Positions 27,961 to 37,091 of a stretch of DNA of 64,000 nucleotides are shown in pieces; within the stretch, counting starts at the first letter, position 1, and each line of letters starts with the position of its first letter. Both the position numbers and the translations under genes were made by a program. This DNA is from Marinilabiliaceae bacterium ANBcel2. Its GTDB lineage: Bacteria > Bacteroidota > Bacteroidia > Bacteroidales > Marinilabiliaceae. The stretch is from the NCBI GenBank assembly GCA_029688995.1, contig JARULA010000007.1, positions 1 to 64,000 of the forward strand, given 5' to 3'. The notes below the pieces were generated by a model. It had not been told where the DNA came from. It made no database searches and was given only the letters and a program-made list of their open reading frames with translations.

Positions 27961-29901
27961 CTAAATATATTTTTCAGTTAACTTTATAATTTGCATAACA
28001 GCCGAAACGCTCCACGCCATACTAACTGCACCTTTAGCATTGTGTGGCGGATTCCCGTCAAAACATTCAGATATTGTACTAATACAATGTTCTCCCATCT
28101 CTTTATCGAAACCATCAATAAGAGAATGCACAAGTGAAAGACCTGCCTTTTTATTAATAGAAAGGTACCCCTTAACAAAAAAGGGAAGCAACCAGGGATA
28201 AACTGTCCCCTGATGAAGAGCCAAATCTCTCTCCCTTTGATCACCCTCAACAACTCCCTTATATTGGGGTGAAGAGGGAGATAACGTTCTTAAACCTTTT
28301 GGTGTTAACAACTCTCTCTCAACAACATCCAAAACCATCTTTTTTTGTAAAGAGGAGAGGGGAGAATAACTTAAAGATGTAGCAATAACCTGATTGGGTC
28401 TTATACAAGAACCTTTATCATCGCCATCAACATAATCATAAAGATACCCCCCTTCACTATTCCAAAAAAGATCAACAAAAGAGTTTTTAACCTTTGAAAT
28501 AAGAATAGAAATATTTTCATAACTCTCATTCCTCTCTTTAGTTACACACTTTTCAAAATAGTAACAAAGAGCATTATACCACAATGCATTTATCTCCACA
28601 ACATAGCCCGGACGTTGGGTAACAGGAGCTCCATCCACAACTGCATCCATCCAGGTTAACGAACACCCCTCCTTTTTGGTATAAATCAATCCATTATCAC
28701 CAACCCTTAAAAGCCCTGAACTGCGCCTTAGTATCACCTCAATAATCTCAACCATAACATCTCTGTATCGACTGCACAAATCGATATCAGGAACAATATC
28801 CTCTAACTGTTGAAGCGTGTGAAAAAGCCATAAAGGAACATCAGCATCTTTAAGATTGTAACGTAATCCTGCATCATTCTCGCCAAGATATTTAGTTCTT
28901 ACATCCTTCACTGCCTGATCAAGAATTTTAATATATATATCCCTGTTTTCCTGATAACTCATTAATCCCGGCAAGGCAATAAGAGTATCTCTTAACCTCT
29001 CATCATACCAATGATAACCTGCCAAAAGCTTCTGCTTATCACCTCTTACCTGAATAAACTGCTCAGATGAGTTTAAAAGATTGTGTAATAGCGTATCACG
29101 TGGAATACGTTTTTTCTGTTCCCTTGTAAATTTAGCCTTTAAGCCGGCAGGTTTAGACTCATCGGTTGCTGCAGAAAATATAACCGAACTACCCTTTTTT
29201 AACTCCAGCTCAAAATATCCCGGCACAAAAAGATCCTCCTTATAAGGATATCCCCTGTTCATCTCCTTTAAATACTCAATACCACGATACCAATCGGGAG
29301 TGGCAACAAACTCGCTGCTATTACTCAACTGCATCGAAAGAAATGGAAATCCCTCATACATCTTAATTTTTATCCCATTATCAATATCATGGTAACGGGT
29401 ATTAGCTGCCAGGTTATCATGAGTTAGCTGATGGATATTTCTAAAAGCCAAAAAAGGCTTTAATCTTATTTTGGTTAGCGAATGAGCCTGCTCCAATGAG
29501 ACCTTACAGAGAAATTGGTCTCTGTTTTCAACCATTAAAAACTCAGTGGATAATACAATACCACCTACCCGGTAAACGCGCTTAGGAAACTTTTCAAGAT
29601 CAAAATGGGTCAAATATTTATGCCCGCGAGGACTATATTCATTCCCCCCATACTTATGTATCCCCAAATTAAACTCCTGATCATGTTGTATAACAGAGAT
29701 ATCAAGAGAAGATAAAAGGACAAACTTGCCTCCGTCAAAATGTTCTACAGGGGATACAAGTAATCCATGATATTTACGGGTATTACAACCGGTCAATGTA
29801 GTTGAAGAGTATGCCCCCGAACGATTTGTCCTTAAAATCTCGCGATAGAGAGAATACTCCAGATTTACCAATCTGGACTTATCAATATTAAAATATGCCA
29901 T
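27961..29901 (-). CDS. glycogen debranching enzyme (amylo-alpha-1,6-glucosidase)
   Basis: 646 residues. The N-terminal beta-rich domain characteristic of bacterial GDE opens with NRSGAYSSTTLTGCNTRKYHGLL. The C-terminal (alpha/alpha)6 amylo-1,6-glucosidase domain (GH133-like) has DADVPLWLFHTLQQL, NALWYNALCYYFEK and HQGTVYPWLLPFFVKGY. It removes alpha-1,6 glucosyl stubs from glycogen and is likely cytoplasmic, since there is no signal peptide. It is the first gene of the minus-strand glycogen operon, with a candidate -7 box at 29999-29992. Confidence 0.92.
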   Translation of the reverse strand: MAYFNIDKSRLVNLEYSLYREILRTNRSGAYSSTTLTGCNTRKYHGLLVSPVEHFDGGKFVLLSSLDISVIQHDQEFNLGIHKYGGNEYSPRGHKYLTHFDLEKFPKRVYRVGGIVLSTEFLMVENRDQFLCKVSLEQAHSLTKIRLKPFLAFRNIHQLTHDNLAANTRYHDIDNGIKIKMYEGFPFLSMQLSNSSEFVATPDWYRGIEYLKEMNRGYPYKEDLFVPGYFELELKKGSSVIFSAATDESKPAGLKAKFTREQKKRIPRDTLLHNLLNSSEQFIQVRGDKQKLLAGYHWYDERLRDTLIALPGLMSYQENRDIYIKILDQAVKDVRTKYLGENDAGLRYNLKDADVPLWLFHTLQQLEDIVPDIDLCSRYRDVMVEIIEVILRRSSGLLRVGDNGLIYTKKEGCSLTWMDAVVDGAPVTQRPGYVVEINALWYNALCYYFEKCVTKERNESYENISILISKVKNSFVDLFWNSEGGYLYDYVDGDDKGSCIRPNQVIATSLSYSPLSSLQKKMVLDVVERELLTPKGLRTLSPSSPQYKGVVEGDQRERDLALHQGTVYPWLLPFFVKGYLSINKKAGLSLVHSLIDGFDKEMGEHCISTISECFDGNPPHNAKGAVSMAWSVSAVMQIIKLTEKYI

Positions 29902-29991
29902 AGCTTAACTTATGTTAATATGCAGCAAAAAACCTCTTTTTAAACGATCATTAAGTTACTGATATAACAAAAAATAAGCAAGGGTATTAGT

Positions 29992-29999
29992 CAAAAATA
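29992..29999 (-). promoter_or_regulatory. candidate -7 box of the glycogen operon
   Basis: The minus strand reads TATTTTTG, a perfect TAnnTTTG, about 90 bases upstream of the debranching-enzyme ATG. The surroundings are very A/T-rich and no -33 box is visible, so a chance match is possible. Confidence 0.3.
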
Positions 30000-30021
30000 A
30001 AAAAATTATTTTTACTAATAA

Positions 30022-31038
30022 TTATAGTGAGTTAATGCGCTCTTTTAACAATTTAAGATCTTCACTCCAGTTGGAAAAAGAATAACGTTTTTGAAACTCT
30101 TCCAGCCGGGCGACACATCTTAGCAAAAATTTATAATATGCCTCTTTATTATAACCCGAAAAACGATGATCAATATCCTTACGTTTTTTAAGAGCCTCAC
30201 GTAGATATTCTTTGGCTTTATAGGTAAGGTAAGTATCTATAAAGCGATCTGTTATGTAATCAACTGCAACTTTTGAGGGTTGAACCATATCTTCATTATA
30301 AAAACGGTAATCTCTCAACTCATCCATAACTATCTCATAAGAGGGGAAGTAGAATAGATTACTATAGCTGCATGTAAGTTTTTCTACAGCAAGAAGAAGA
30401 GCCGCCTTGCTGCGCTGATTATCAACAGCTCCATCTTTAAGGTGTCTAACCGGACTAACAGTGAGGATAATGTTTAAAGCGGGGTTAAACTCTTTAAGCT
30501 TCTCAAAAATAGTAGAGTAAAAAGTGACGATTGAAGCGGGATCAAGCCTGTATCTGGTAAAGCGTGAAGCCGGCACCCTATGACAATTGGCAACAATTTT
30601 GCTACTCTCCTTAAACTCAAAAACATAAGAAGTACCAAAGGTAATGATCAAAAAGTGTGCATTCTTTAAAAAATGTGCTGTTTTATCAATTGTACTATTA
30701 ATTAAGGAGAGAGTCTCCTGCGGTTGCCGACGGCTAAATGAGCCATGATGATCCATCGAGTGCCACAACCCATCATAAAACAACAGATCATCACTATTAA
30801 AAGAACGTTTTTCTATAACATGCAAAAGGGAGTTGCCAACAGATAAAGGATTGTAAAGAACACCAAAAGGATTAACAAGTGCAGGAAATCTTAAATCGGT
30901 AAAATACCGTCCAACGTTTCCGGCAAAGCAAGAGCCGGTAAAACAGATAGGAGAATCTGAATCAATTAAGTGAGTGCTTCTTTGTAAATCAACTACCGTA
31001 CGAAAAAGAGAAGCAGATGTAAACTCCTGATTATGCAT
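30022..31038 (-). CDS. GSCFA-domain protein
   Basis: 338 residues, no signal peptide or membrane segment. It begins with the family-defining motif in ICFTGSCFAGNVGRYFTDL. Further conserved blocks are NPFGVLYNPLSVGNSL, LIITFGTSYVFE and NIILTVSPVRHLKDG. The GSCFA family is related to SGNH-type hydrolases, with the first-block Ser as possible nucleophile and the late Pro-Val-Arg-His as possible catalytic His, but substrates are unknown. It lies eight bases downstream of the alpha/beta hydrolase gene, at the end of the suf-queG strand. Confidence 0.85.
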   Translation of the reverse strand: MHNQEFTSASLFRTVVDLQRSTHLIDSDSPICFTGSCFAGNVGRYFTDLRFPALVNPFGVLYNPLSVGNSLLHVIEKRSFNSDDLLFYDGLWHSMDHHGSFSRRQPQETLSLINSTIDKTAHFLKNAHFLIITFGTSYVFEFKESSKIVANCHRVPASRFTRYRLDPASIVTFYSTIFEKLKEFNPALNIILTVSPVRHLKDGAVDNQRSKAALLLAVEKLTCSYSNLFYFPSYEIVMDELRDYRFYNEDMVQPSKVAVDYITDRFIDTYLTYKAKEYLREALKKRKDIDHRFSGYNKEAYYKFLLRCVARLEEFQKRYSFSNWSEDLKLLKERINSL

Positions 31039-31045
31039 ATAAAAA

Positions 31046-31897
31046 TCATTTTCGGCTCTTTAAAACATCATCAATCCAATTTATAATATCATTGATAACC
31101 TCTACTCTACAACCATCACGATGCAGTTCATGACGACCATTTTTATACTTTTTATAATCAAAAAGATCGGGGTTATAGCCGGCAAAAGTTTCAGAAGCTA
31201 AGGAACGTGTTACTCTGTCATCTTCTCCATGAATTATAAATAAAGGGATTTCCACAGGAAAAGGATAGTTCATAATATCTATGGAGCTATTATAAAGCTC
31301 ATTAAAAAGTCGAAGAGTGATTTTTTTATGGATTAACTTATCTTTCTTACTCCGCTTTTTTTCAGATTTCACAGAAGTCATATCCTTAGCCTTTAGACCG
31401 GTTTTAAATGTCACCTCGGGTATTATATGATCCAGCAGAGCTCCAGCTTTTAATAAGAAAGAACCGGGTTGTCGATAAAGCTCAAGCCATGGTGATGAGA
31501 CAATTGCTCCTGCAAAATCCTGACGCATATGCATTAAGTAGCTAAGCAGCAAATTGCCACCCATACTGTGACCATATATAAAACCGGGAACATCACCCCA
31601 GTTTCGTTTACTGCGTCTCACTATTGTACTTATATCATCATAATATTCATTTAACGAATTAACATGTCCACGTTTCCCCTCAGAATAGCCATGTCCACGC
31701 AAATCAAAACTATACACCATTATTCCCTCACGACAAAACTGCTCTGCAAACTCGCTGTATCTGAGAGAATATTCACCAATACCATGAATGATAGATAAAG
31801 TAGCTTTAATATTATTATCAGCAGGTTTCCACAAATATCCTTTAAGAATAGTTCCGTCGGTAGATACCAGGTTAAAATCCTGCTCTTTAATTTTCAT
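31046..31897 (-). CDS. alpha/beta hydrolase, monoacylglycerol-lipase-like
   Basis: 283 residues of the serine-aminopeptidase/lysophospholipase fold (Hydrolase_4). The nucleophile Ser is in GHSMGGNLL, the oxyanion HG is in IIHGIGEYSLRY, the acid is likely the Asp in IIHGEDDRVT, and the final His is in NGRHELHRD. An insertion with many Lys and Arg sits in the cap region (EKKRSKKDKLIHKK). Substrate unknown; lipids or lysophospholipids are likeliest for the family. It follows queG by 56 bases. Confidence 0.88.
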   Translation of the reverse strand: MKIKEQDFNLVSTDGTILKGYLWKPADNNIKATLSIIHGIGEYSLRYSEFAEQFCREGIMVYSFDLRGHGYSEGKRGHVNSLNEYYDDISTIVRRSKRNWGDVPGFIYGHSMGGNLLLSYLMHMRQDFAGAIVSSPWLELYRQPGSFLLKAGALLDHIIPEVTFKTGLKAKDMTSVKSEKKRSKKDKLIHKKITLRLFNELYNSSIDIMNYPFPVEIPLFIIHGEDDRVTRSLASETFAGYNPDLFDYKKYKNGRHELHRDGCRVEVINDIINWIDDVLKSRK

Positions 31898-31953
31898 TTG
31901 AAAAATATGTTTTAAATAATTTATAATTATCTAACCACATGCAGATCAAAAAT

Positions 31954-32898
31954 CTACTTTTTAGATAAAACAAAATTAATATTTCTTTTTAAACCACTAT
32001 ACTTAGTTCGTTTAACGGCAGAATTTTTAAAAAGTTTTGAAAAAGAGTCTGTTGAAAGCTCTTCCCACTCAGGCAAAGAGACCTCTTTAACCTCATCTTT
32101 CACAACCAACTCACTATTATCAACAGGGGTGGCATTTTTTATATTCCAGGGACACACCTCCTGACAGATATCACATCCAAAAATCCATCCGTTAAAACTT
32201 TCACGAAGATTCCCGGGAAGATCTTTGTCTCTGTTTTCTATAGTTAACCAGGATATACACCTGCGCGAATCAATAGTACGACCAGGCAATATAGCTTTCG
32301 ACGGACAGGCATCAATGCATCTTGTGCAGCTTCCGCACCTATCGGGCACCTCCCTCTTATCAGCAGGCAGAGGCAAATTAACAAGCATTTCACCTATAAA
32401 AACCCAGGAGCCAAATTTAGGAGTAATAAGAAGACTGTTTTTACCTATATAACCCAATCCGGCTCTCTCAGCAATCGATCGCTCTAGCAATGGAGGAGTA
32501 TCGGTAAAATAGCGCCCTTCAAGTGCGGGGTAAATATCAGCTTTAATATAATCAAAGAGGGTTTTTAAATCTCTTTTAATTGTAAGGTGATAATCGATAC
32601 CCGAGGCATAACGGGAAATTTTAGGAGCAGATTTTACAAGTGGAGAGTCGTTGTAGTAATTTTTAACTACCACTATAGCAGTGGTTGCATTGTCAACTAA
32701 GAGCGAAGGATTTAGACGCTTATCTAAATTACGCTCCATATATTTCATGTTGGCATGATGCCCCTGCTTCAACCATAATTGAAAAGGTTGCCTCTCTTTA
32801 GAGAACTCTGAAAGCGATGTAAATCCTATATCACTAAATCCCAGCTTAAAAGCCTTTTCACTTATGAGCCTCTTAATATTGTCACTCTCTAAACACAT
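31954..32898 (-). CDS. queG: epoxyqueuosine reductase QueG
   Basis: Last enzyme of queuosine tRNA modification, reducing epoxyqueuosine with cobalamin and two [4Fe-4S] clusters; 314 residues. The cluster motifs are CGSCTRCIDACP and GCDICQEVCPW. The cobalamin/substrate region has FTDTPPLLERSIAERAGLGYIGKN. It starts seven bases after the SufT-like gene, so an Fe-S client enzyme appears to be co-transcribed with Fe-S assembly genes. Confidence 0.96.
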   Translation of the reverse strand: MCLESDNIKRLISEKAFKLGFSDIGFTSLSEFSKERQPFQLWLKQGHHANMKYMERNLDKRLNPSLLVDNATTAIVVVKNYYNDSPLVKSAPKISRYASGIDYHLTIKRDLKTLFDYIKADIYPALEGRYFTDTPPLLERSIAERAGLGYIGKNSLLITPKFGSWVFIGEMLVNLPLPADKREVPDRCGSCTRCIDACPSKAILPGRTIDSRRCISWLTIENRDKDLPGNLRESFNGWIFGCDICQEVCPWNIKNATPVDNSELVVKDEVKEVSLPEWEELSTDSFSKLFKNSAVKRTKYSGLKRNINFVLSKK

Positions 32899-32904
32899 AT
32901 TTCT

Positions 32905-33225
32905 CTATAGTAATCCCAGCTCCAAAAGAGCCTCATCACTAAGCATATCACGATTCCATGGTGGATCAAAAGTCATTTTAAGCTCCACCTCTTTTACTCC
33001 TTTTACACCTGCAACGACATCATGAACCTCTTCGGGAAGAGAGTCAGCAACAGGACAGTTAGGCGATGTTAAAGTCATAACAATTTTAACTTTCCCATCC
33101 TCTTTTACATCTATCTCATATATCAAGCCCAAATCATAGATATTAACAGGAATCTCGGGGTCAAAAACCGTTTTAATCGCATGAATAATATCTGTCTCTA
33201 TCTCTAAAAACTCATTCTTCATCAC
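32905..33225 (-). CDS. SufT-like Fe-S assembly factor (MIP18/DUF59 family)
   Basis: 106 residues. The single DUF59 domain has VFDPEIPVNIYDLGLIYEI, then LTSPNCPVADSLPEEV with the family Cys, and FDPPWNRDMLSDEALLELG at the C terminus. Such proteins help Fe-S maturation or carrier function; SufT is the bacterial name for those in suf operons. It follows sufE by 28 bases and precedes queG. Confidence 0.92.
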   Translation of the reverse strand: MMKNEFLEIETDIIHAIKTVFDPEIPVNIYDLGLIYEIDVKEDGKVKIVMTLTSPNCPVADSLPEEVHDVVAGVKGVKEVELKMTFDPPWNRDMLSDEALLELGLL

Positions 33226-33253
33226 TACAAAATTTAGTTAATTCTAAAAGGCA

Positions 33254-33673
33254 CTACTTTTTATGCTGAAAAGCCAAAGCATACATTTTCATCTGCTTAA
33301 CCATTGCAACCAAACCATTTGATCGTGTAGGAGAAAGGTGCTCCTTTAACCCAATTTTATCAATAAACCAAAGTTCAGCATCTACTATCTCCTGAGGAGT
33401 TCTATTATCAAAAAGACGAATAAGAAGCGATACAATTCCTTTTACTATAATAGCATCACTATCGGCCATAAATCTTATCCTATCCTCTTCAAGCCATGCG
33501 TGCAGCCACACTTTCGACTGGCACCCCTCAATAAGATTTTGGTCGGTGCGATACTCCTCTTCAAAAGAGTCAAGATCATTGCCCAACTCTATTAATAATG
33601 AGTAGCGATCCATCCAATCATCTAACATTGAAAACTCTTCGGTAATCTCCTCCTGAACTTCGTTAAGTGTCAT
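33254..33673 (-). CDS. sufE: cysteine desulfuration protein SufE
   Basis: 139-residue sulfur acceptor that takes persulfide from SufS and passes it to SufB. The sulfur-accepting Cys is in IEGCQSKVWLHAW, and the C-terminal half has GLKEHLSPTRSNGL typical of SufE. The spacing of 33 bases after sufS indicates one operon. Confidence 0.95.
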   Translation of the reverse strand: MTLNEVQEEITEEFSMLDDWMDRYSLLIELGNDLDSFEEEYRTDQNLIEGCQSKVWLHAWLEEDRIRFMADSDAIIVKGIVSLLIRLFDNRTPQEIVDAELWFIDKIGLKEHLSPTRSNGLVAMVKQMKMYALAFQHKK

Positions 33674-33706
33674 TGAAATAGTCTGTTTTTAATATATAAT
33701 CAATAT

Positions 33707-34930
33707 CTATTTTAAAAGTTTCTCAACTCTTTTTAATAGCCCTATAAATTTATCTATCTCACTGTGAGTATTATAAACTCCAAAAGAAATGCGTATTGTC
33801 CCTGGAATATTATACCTGTCCATAAAGGGTTGTGCACAATGGTGACCTGTTCGCAAAGCAACTCCCATCTTATCAAGTAAAGTGCCAACATCAAAAGGAT
33901 GCAGATCCTTTATTAAAAATGAGATAACACTTGTTGCATCCCCGCCTGTACCATAAAAAAGAAGGCCTTGAATCTCATGTTGCAACCTCTCCCTGCCATA
34001 ATTAAGCAGATCTGTTTCATGTAATGAGATGTTATCAACTCCTATATTCTCTATAAAATCAACAGCCGCTTTTAACCCTATAGCACCCACATAGTTGGGG
34101 GTGCCGGCTTCAAATTTATATGGCAGCTCATTATAGAGCGTCTTTTCAAAAGATACAGACTTGATCATCTCTCCTCCCCCTTGCCAGGGAGGCATCTTAT
34201 CTAACAGTTCCTCTTTGCCGTAAAGCAGACCTATTCCTGTAGGACCATACAATTTATGACCCGAAAAAACATAAAAGTCACAATCAAGCTTTTTAACATC
34301 CACTTTAATATGCTGAACAGCTTGAGCTCCATCTATTAAAACAGGAATAGAATATTTTCGGGCTTCTTTCACAATATCCTCTACAGGATTAACAATACCG
34401 GTAACATTGCTTACATGTGTTACTGATATAAACCGGGTACGCTCATTTATCAAAGAGGAGAAAATATCCATATCAAGAGTTCCGTCATCAAGCAGAGGGA
34501 TAACCCTGAGAGTAATCCCTTTTCTTGCCCTAAGCATCTGCCATGGAACAATGTTAGAGTGATGCTCCATTTCAGAGATAATAACCTCATCGCCCTCTTT
34601 TAAAAATGCATCTCCAAACGAAGATGCTACAAGATTTATCGATTCGGTAGTGCCACGCGTAAAAATAAGTTCATGCTCTTTATCTGCATTGATAAATTTT
34701 GCAATATCCCTGCGTGACTCTTCAAACTTTTGAGTTGATATATTACTTAAATGGTGAACTCCCCTGTGAATATTACTGTTATAGCAGCTATACACCTCAT
34801 CCATAGCTTTAACAACGCTCAAAGGAGTTTGGGTTGTTGCCGCATTATCAAAATAGATTAGCTCGCTGTTATGAACTTTTCTGTTTAAAATAGGAAACTC
34901 GTCTCTTATATTACCTATTGAATAAGTCAT
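33707..34930 (-). CDS. sufS: cysteine desulfurase SufS
   Basis: PLP enzyme of group II that removes sulfur from cysteine for cluster assembly, 407 residues. The PLP Lys is in FSGHKLYGPTGIG. The active-site Cys is in RTGHHCAQPFM, and HSNIVPWQ and IDGAQAVQH line the cofactor pocket. It overlaps sufD by four bases (ATGA), implying translational coupling. Confidence 0.97.
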   Translation of the reverse strand: MTYSIGNIRDEFPILNRKVHNSELIYFDNAATTQTPLSVVKAMDEVYSCYNSNIHRGVHHLSNISTQKFEESRRDIAKFINADKEHELIFTRGTTESINLVASSFGDAFLKEGDEVIISEMEHHSNIVPWQMLRARKGITLRVIPLLDDGTLDMDIFSSLINERTRFISVTHVSNVTGIVNPVEDIVKEARKYSIPVLIDGAQAVQHIKVDVKKLDCDFYVFSGHKLYGPTGIGLLYGKEELLDKMPPWQGGGEMIKSVSFEKTLYNELPYKFEAGTPNYVGAIGLKAAVDFIENIGVDNISLHETDLLNYGRERLQHEIQGLLFYGTGGDATSVISFLIKDLHPFDVGTLLDKMGVALRTGHHCAQPFMDRYNIPGTIRISFGVYNTHSEIDKFIGLLKRVEKLLK

Positions 34931-36312
34931 ACACCTGATAAATCATTCATTACTTTATTTATATCTGCACACACAATACAGGAATCACATTTATCAAGCT
35001 CTCCCCTAAACCTTTTCTCAACCAAAGTTCTAATCTGCTCTTTTAAAGCAGGCACTCTGATTTTTTCAATCACCTCATAGGCAAAAGCATACATTAAAAG
35101 AATTGTTGCCTCATCTTTACCTATTCCGCGAGCCCTTAGATAAAACAGAGCCTCTTCATCAAGCTGTCCAACTGTTGCTCCGTGACTACATTTTACATCA
35201 TCAGCATATATCTCAAGTTGCGGACGAGCATTCATCAATGCAGTATCGGTAAGTAAAAGATTGTTGTTTGACTGGTATGCATTTGTTTTTTGAGCATCCG
35301 GAGCAACATATATTCTTCCTGTAAAAGCTCCTGACCCTGCATCATCAAGTACCGATTTAAAAAGCTCATTGCTTTCGCATTCGGGGACATTATGACTTAT
35401 AGATAAAAAATTATCAACATGTTGGTTTTTATCAACAAGAGTAAGTCCCGATATATGATTCTCGCCATGCAGGCCATTCATATCTACAAAAACATTGTTT
35501 CGCGCTATACCACTGTTCAATGAAAAGTAGTTAGCATTAAGAAGCGACTTCTTATCCTGCTGAAAATAGTAACCGCCAATTTGTACAGTTCCATTGTGCT
35601 GATTTTGAAGATTATAAAAATCAAGAGTACCCGAATCTGCAACAAAACCTTCAGTAACAGCATTAACCAAAAACCGGTTTGTTGAAATAGTGTGATCACA
35701 AAACAGTAATCGCAGATCGGCTCCTCCTTCAACAACAATAAGGTCACGACGATTTACCAATATATCATTTTCAGCTGTAAGAATATTAACAACCTGAAGT
35801 GGTTTTTCGGGCTTAATACCCGAAGGAACATATATAAACAGTCCATCAGTTGCCAACATAGTGTTAAGAGCAATCACACCATCCTTTTCAATGAGAGCGC
35901 TCTTTCCATAATACTTCTCTACAATAGCAGGGTGCATTTCAGCCATCTCAGCAAACCCTCCAACAATAACACCCTCAGGCAAAGCCCCTGGATTATTATC
36001 ACCAATAAACTTCCCGTTGACAGTAAACATAGTATAGGTGTCGAGCTCTTCAACATTACACTTAAAAAGCTCTTCAATATTCCCACTAAACTTTTCACTC
36101 TCTAAAACAGATTGGTAATCCCTGCTAAATGGCTCTTCAATATTGGTATATTTATATGCCTCACTTTTAACTGTTGGAATTCCACTCTTTTTAAAAGCAT
36201 CAAAAGCCTTATCACGATACTCATTCACAATTTGAGAAGAGTTATCCAATAGACGCTCTTTATGATTTTGATAAAGAGTTATATATTTTTGGGTTAAATT
36301 ATTATTGCTCAT
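34927..36312 (-). CDS. sufD: Fe-S cluster assembly protein SufD
   Basis: Scaffold partner of SufB and SufC, 461 residues, parallel beta-helix family. Recognisable blocks are IYVPSGIKPEKPLQVVNI, FTGRIYVAPDAQKTNAYQ, DDVKCSHGATVGQLDEEALFYLRARG and the C-terminal helical FAYEVIEKI. It overlaps sufC by 11 bases and sufS by four. Confidence 0.96.
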   Translation of the reverse strand: MSNNNLTQKYITLYQNHKERLLDNSSQIVNEYRDKAFDAFKKSGIPTVKSEAYKYTNIEEPFSRDYQSVLESEKFSGNIEELFKCNVEELDTYTMFTVNGKFIGDNNPGALPEGVIVGGFAEMAEMHPAIVEKYYGKSALIEKDGVIALNTMLATDGLFIYVPSGIKPEKPLQVVNILTAENDILVNRRDLIVVEGGADLRLLFCDHTISTNRFLVNAVTEGFVADSGTLDFYNLQNQHNGTVQIGGYYFQQDKKSLLNANYFSLNSGIARNNVFVDMNGLHGENHISGLTLVDKNQHVDNFLSISHNVPECESNELFKSVLDDAGSGAFTGRIYVAPDAQKTNAYQSNNNLLLTDTALMNARPQLEIYADDVKCSHGATVGQLDEEALFYLRARGIGKDEATILLMYAFAYEVIEKIRVPALKEQIRTLVEKRFRGELDKCDSCIVCADINKVMNDLSGV

Positions 36313-37060
36313 CTAACTCCTTTTTTATCCAGTCGTAACCGTTTATCTCAAGCTCATGTGCCAGTTCTTTTCCGGCAGATTTCACTATTTTACCCTTATA
36401 AAGTACATGAACTTTATCAGGAACTATATGATTAAGCAACCTTTGATAGTGAGTTATAACAATGGTTGCATTATCATCCCTGCGTAACTTATTAACACCA
36501 TTAGCTACAACTCTAAGGGCATCAATATCCAATCCTGAATCAGTTTCATCAAGTATAGAGAGCCGGGGATCGAGCATAGCCATTTGAAAAATTTCATTTT
36601 TCTTCTTCTCACCACCGGAAAAACCCTCATTTACCGATCTGTTGGTAAGATCTGAATCAATCTCTACAAGATTTTTCTTATCCCTCATCAACTTAAGAAA
36701 ATTACTTGCCGACAAAGGTTTCTCTTTACGATATTTTTTTTGCTCATTTAAAGCAGTTCGCAAAAAATTGGTCATACTAACTCCCGGAATTTCAACAGGA
36801 TATTGAAAGCTTAAAAACAACCCCTCTCTTGCTCTCTCCTCTGGAGACATCCCCAGCAGATCATATCCGTCAAACTCAACTGTTCCCGAGGTAACTTCAA
36901 AAGCCTCATTACCGGCAAGTACTGCTGCCAAAGTACTTTTGCCCGAACCATTAGGTCCCATAACAGCATGAACTTCACCGGCTTTTATATCCAAATCAAT
37001 ACCCCTTAAAATCTCTTTTCCATCTATAGCTGCATGTAAATCTCTTATCTTAAGCATCAC
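36302..37060 (-). CDS. sufC: Fe-S cluster assembly ATPase SufC
   Basis: ABC-type ATPase of the SufBCD scaffold, 252 residues, cytoplasmic. Walker A is GPNGSGKST, the signature is FSGGEKKKNEIFQ, Walker B with catalytic Glu is LSILDETDSGLDIDAL, and the switch His is in IVITHYQRLL. The start is MMLKIRDL; the second Met could be the real one. It lies 31 bases after sufB. Confidence 0.97.
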   Translation of the reverse strand: MMLKIRDLHAAIDGKEILRGIDLDIKAGEVHAVMGPNGSGKSTLAAVLAGNEAFEVTSGTVEFDGYDLLGMSPEERAREGLFLSFQYPVEIPGVSMTNFLRTALNEQKKYRKEKPLSASNFLKLMRDKKNLVEIDSDLTNRSVNEGFSGGEKKKNEIFQMAMLDPRLSILDETDSGLDIDALRVVANGVNKLRRDDNATIVITHYQRLLNHIVPDKVHVLYKGKIVKSAGKELAHELEINGYDWIKKELDEQ

Positions 37061-37091
37061 TCTTTTTTTAAATCTTAAATTAATTATACAA

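Noticed and set aside
29990-30015. AT-only hairpin AAAAATAA/TTATTTTT as a terminator after the GSCFA gene
   Set aside because: The stem has no G-C pairs and is too weak to support.
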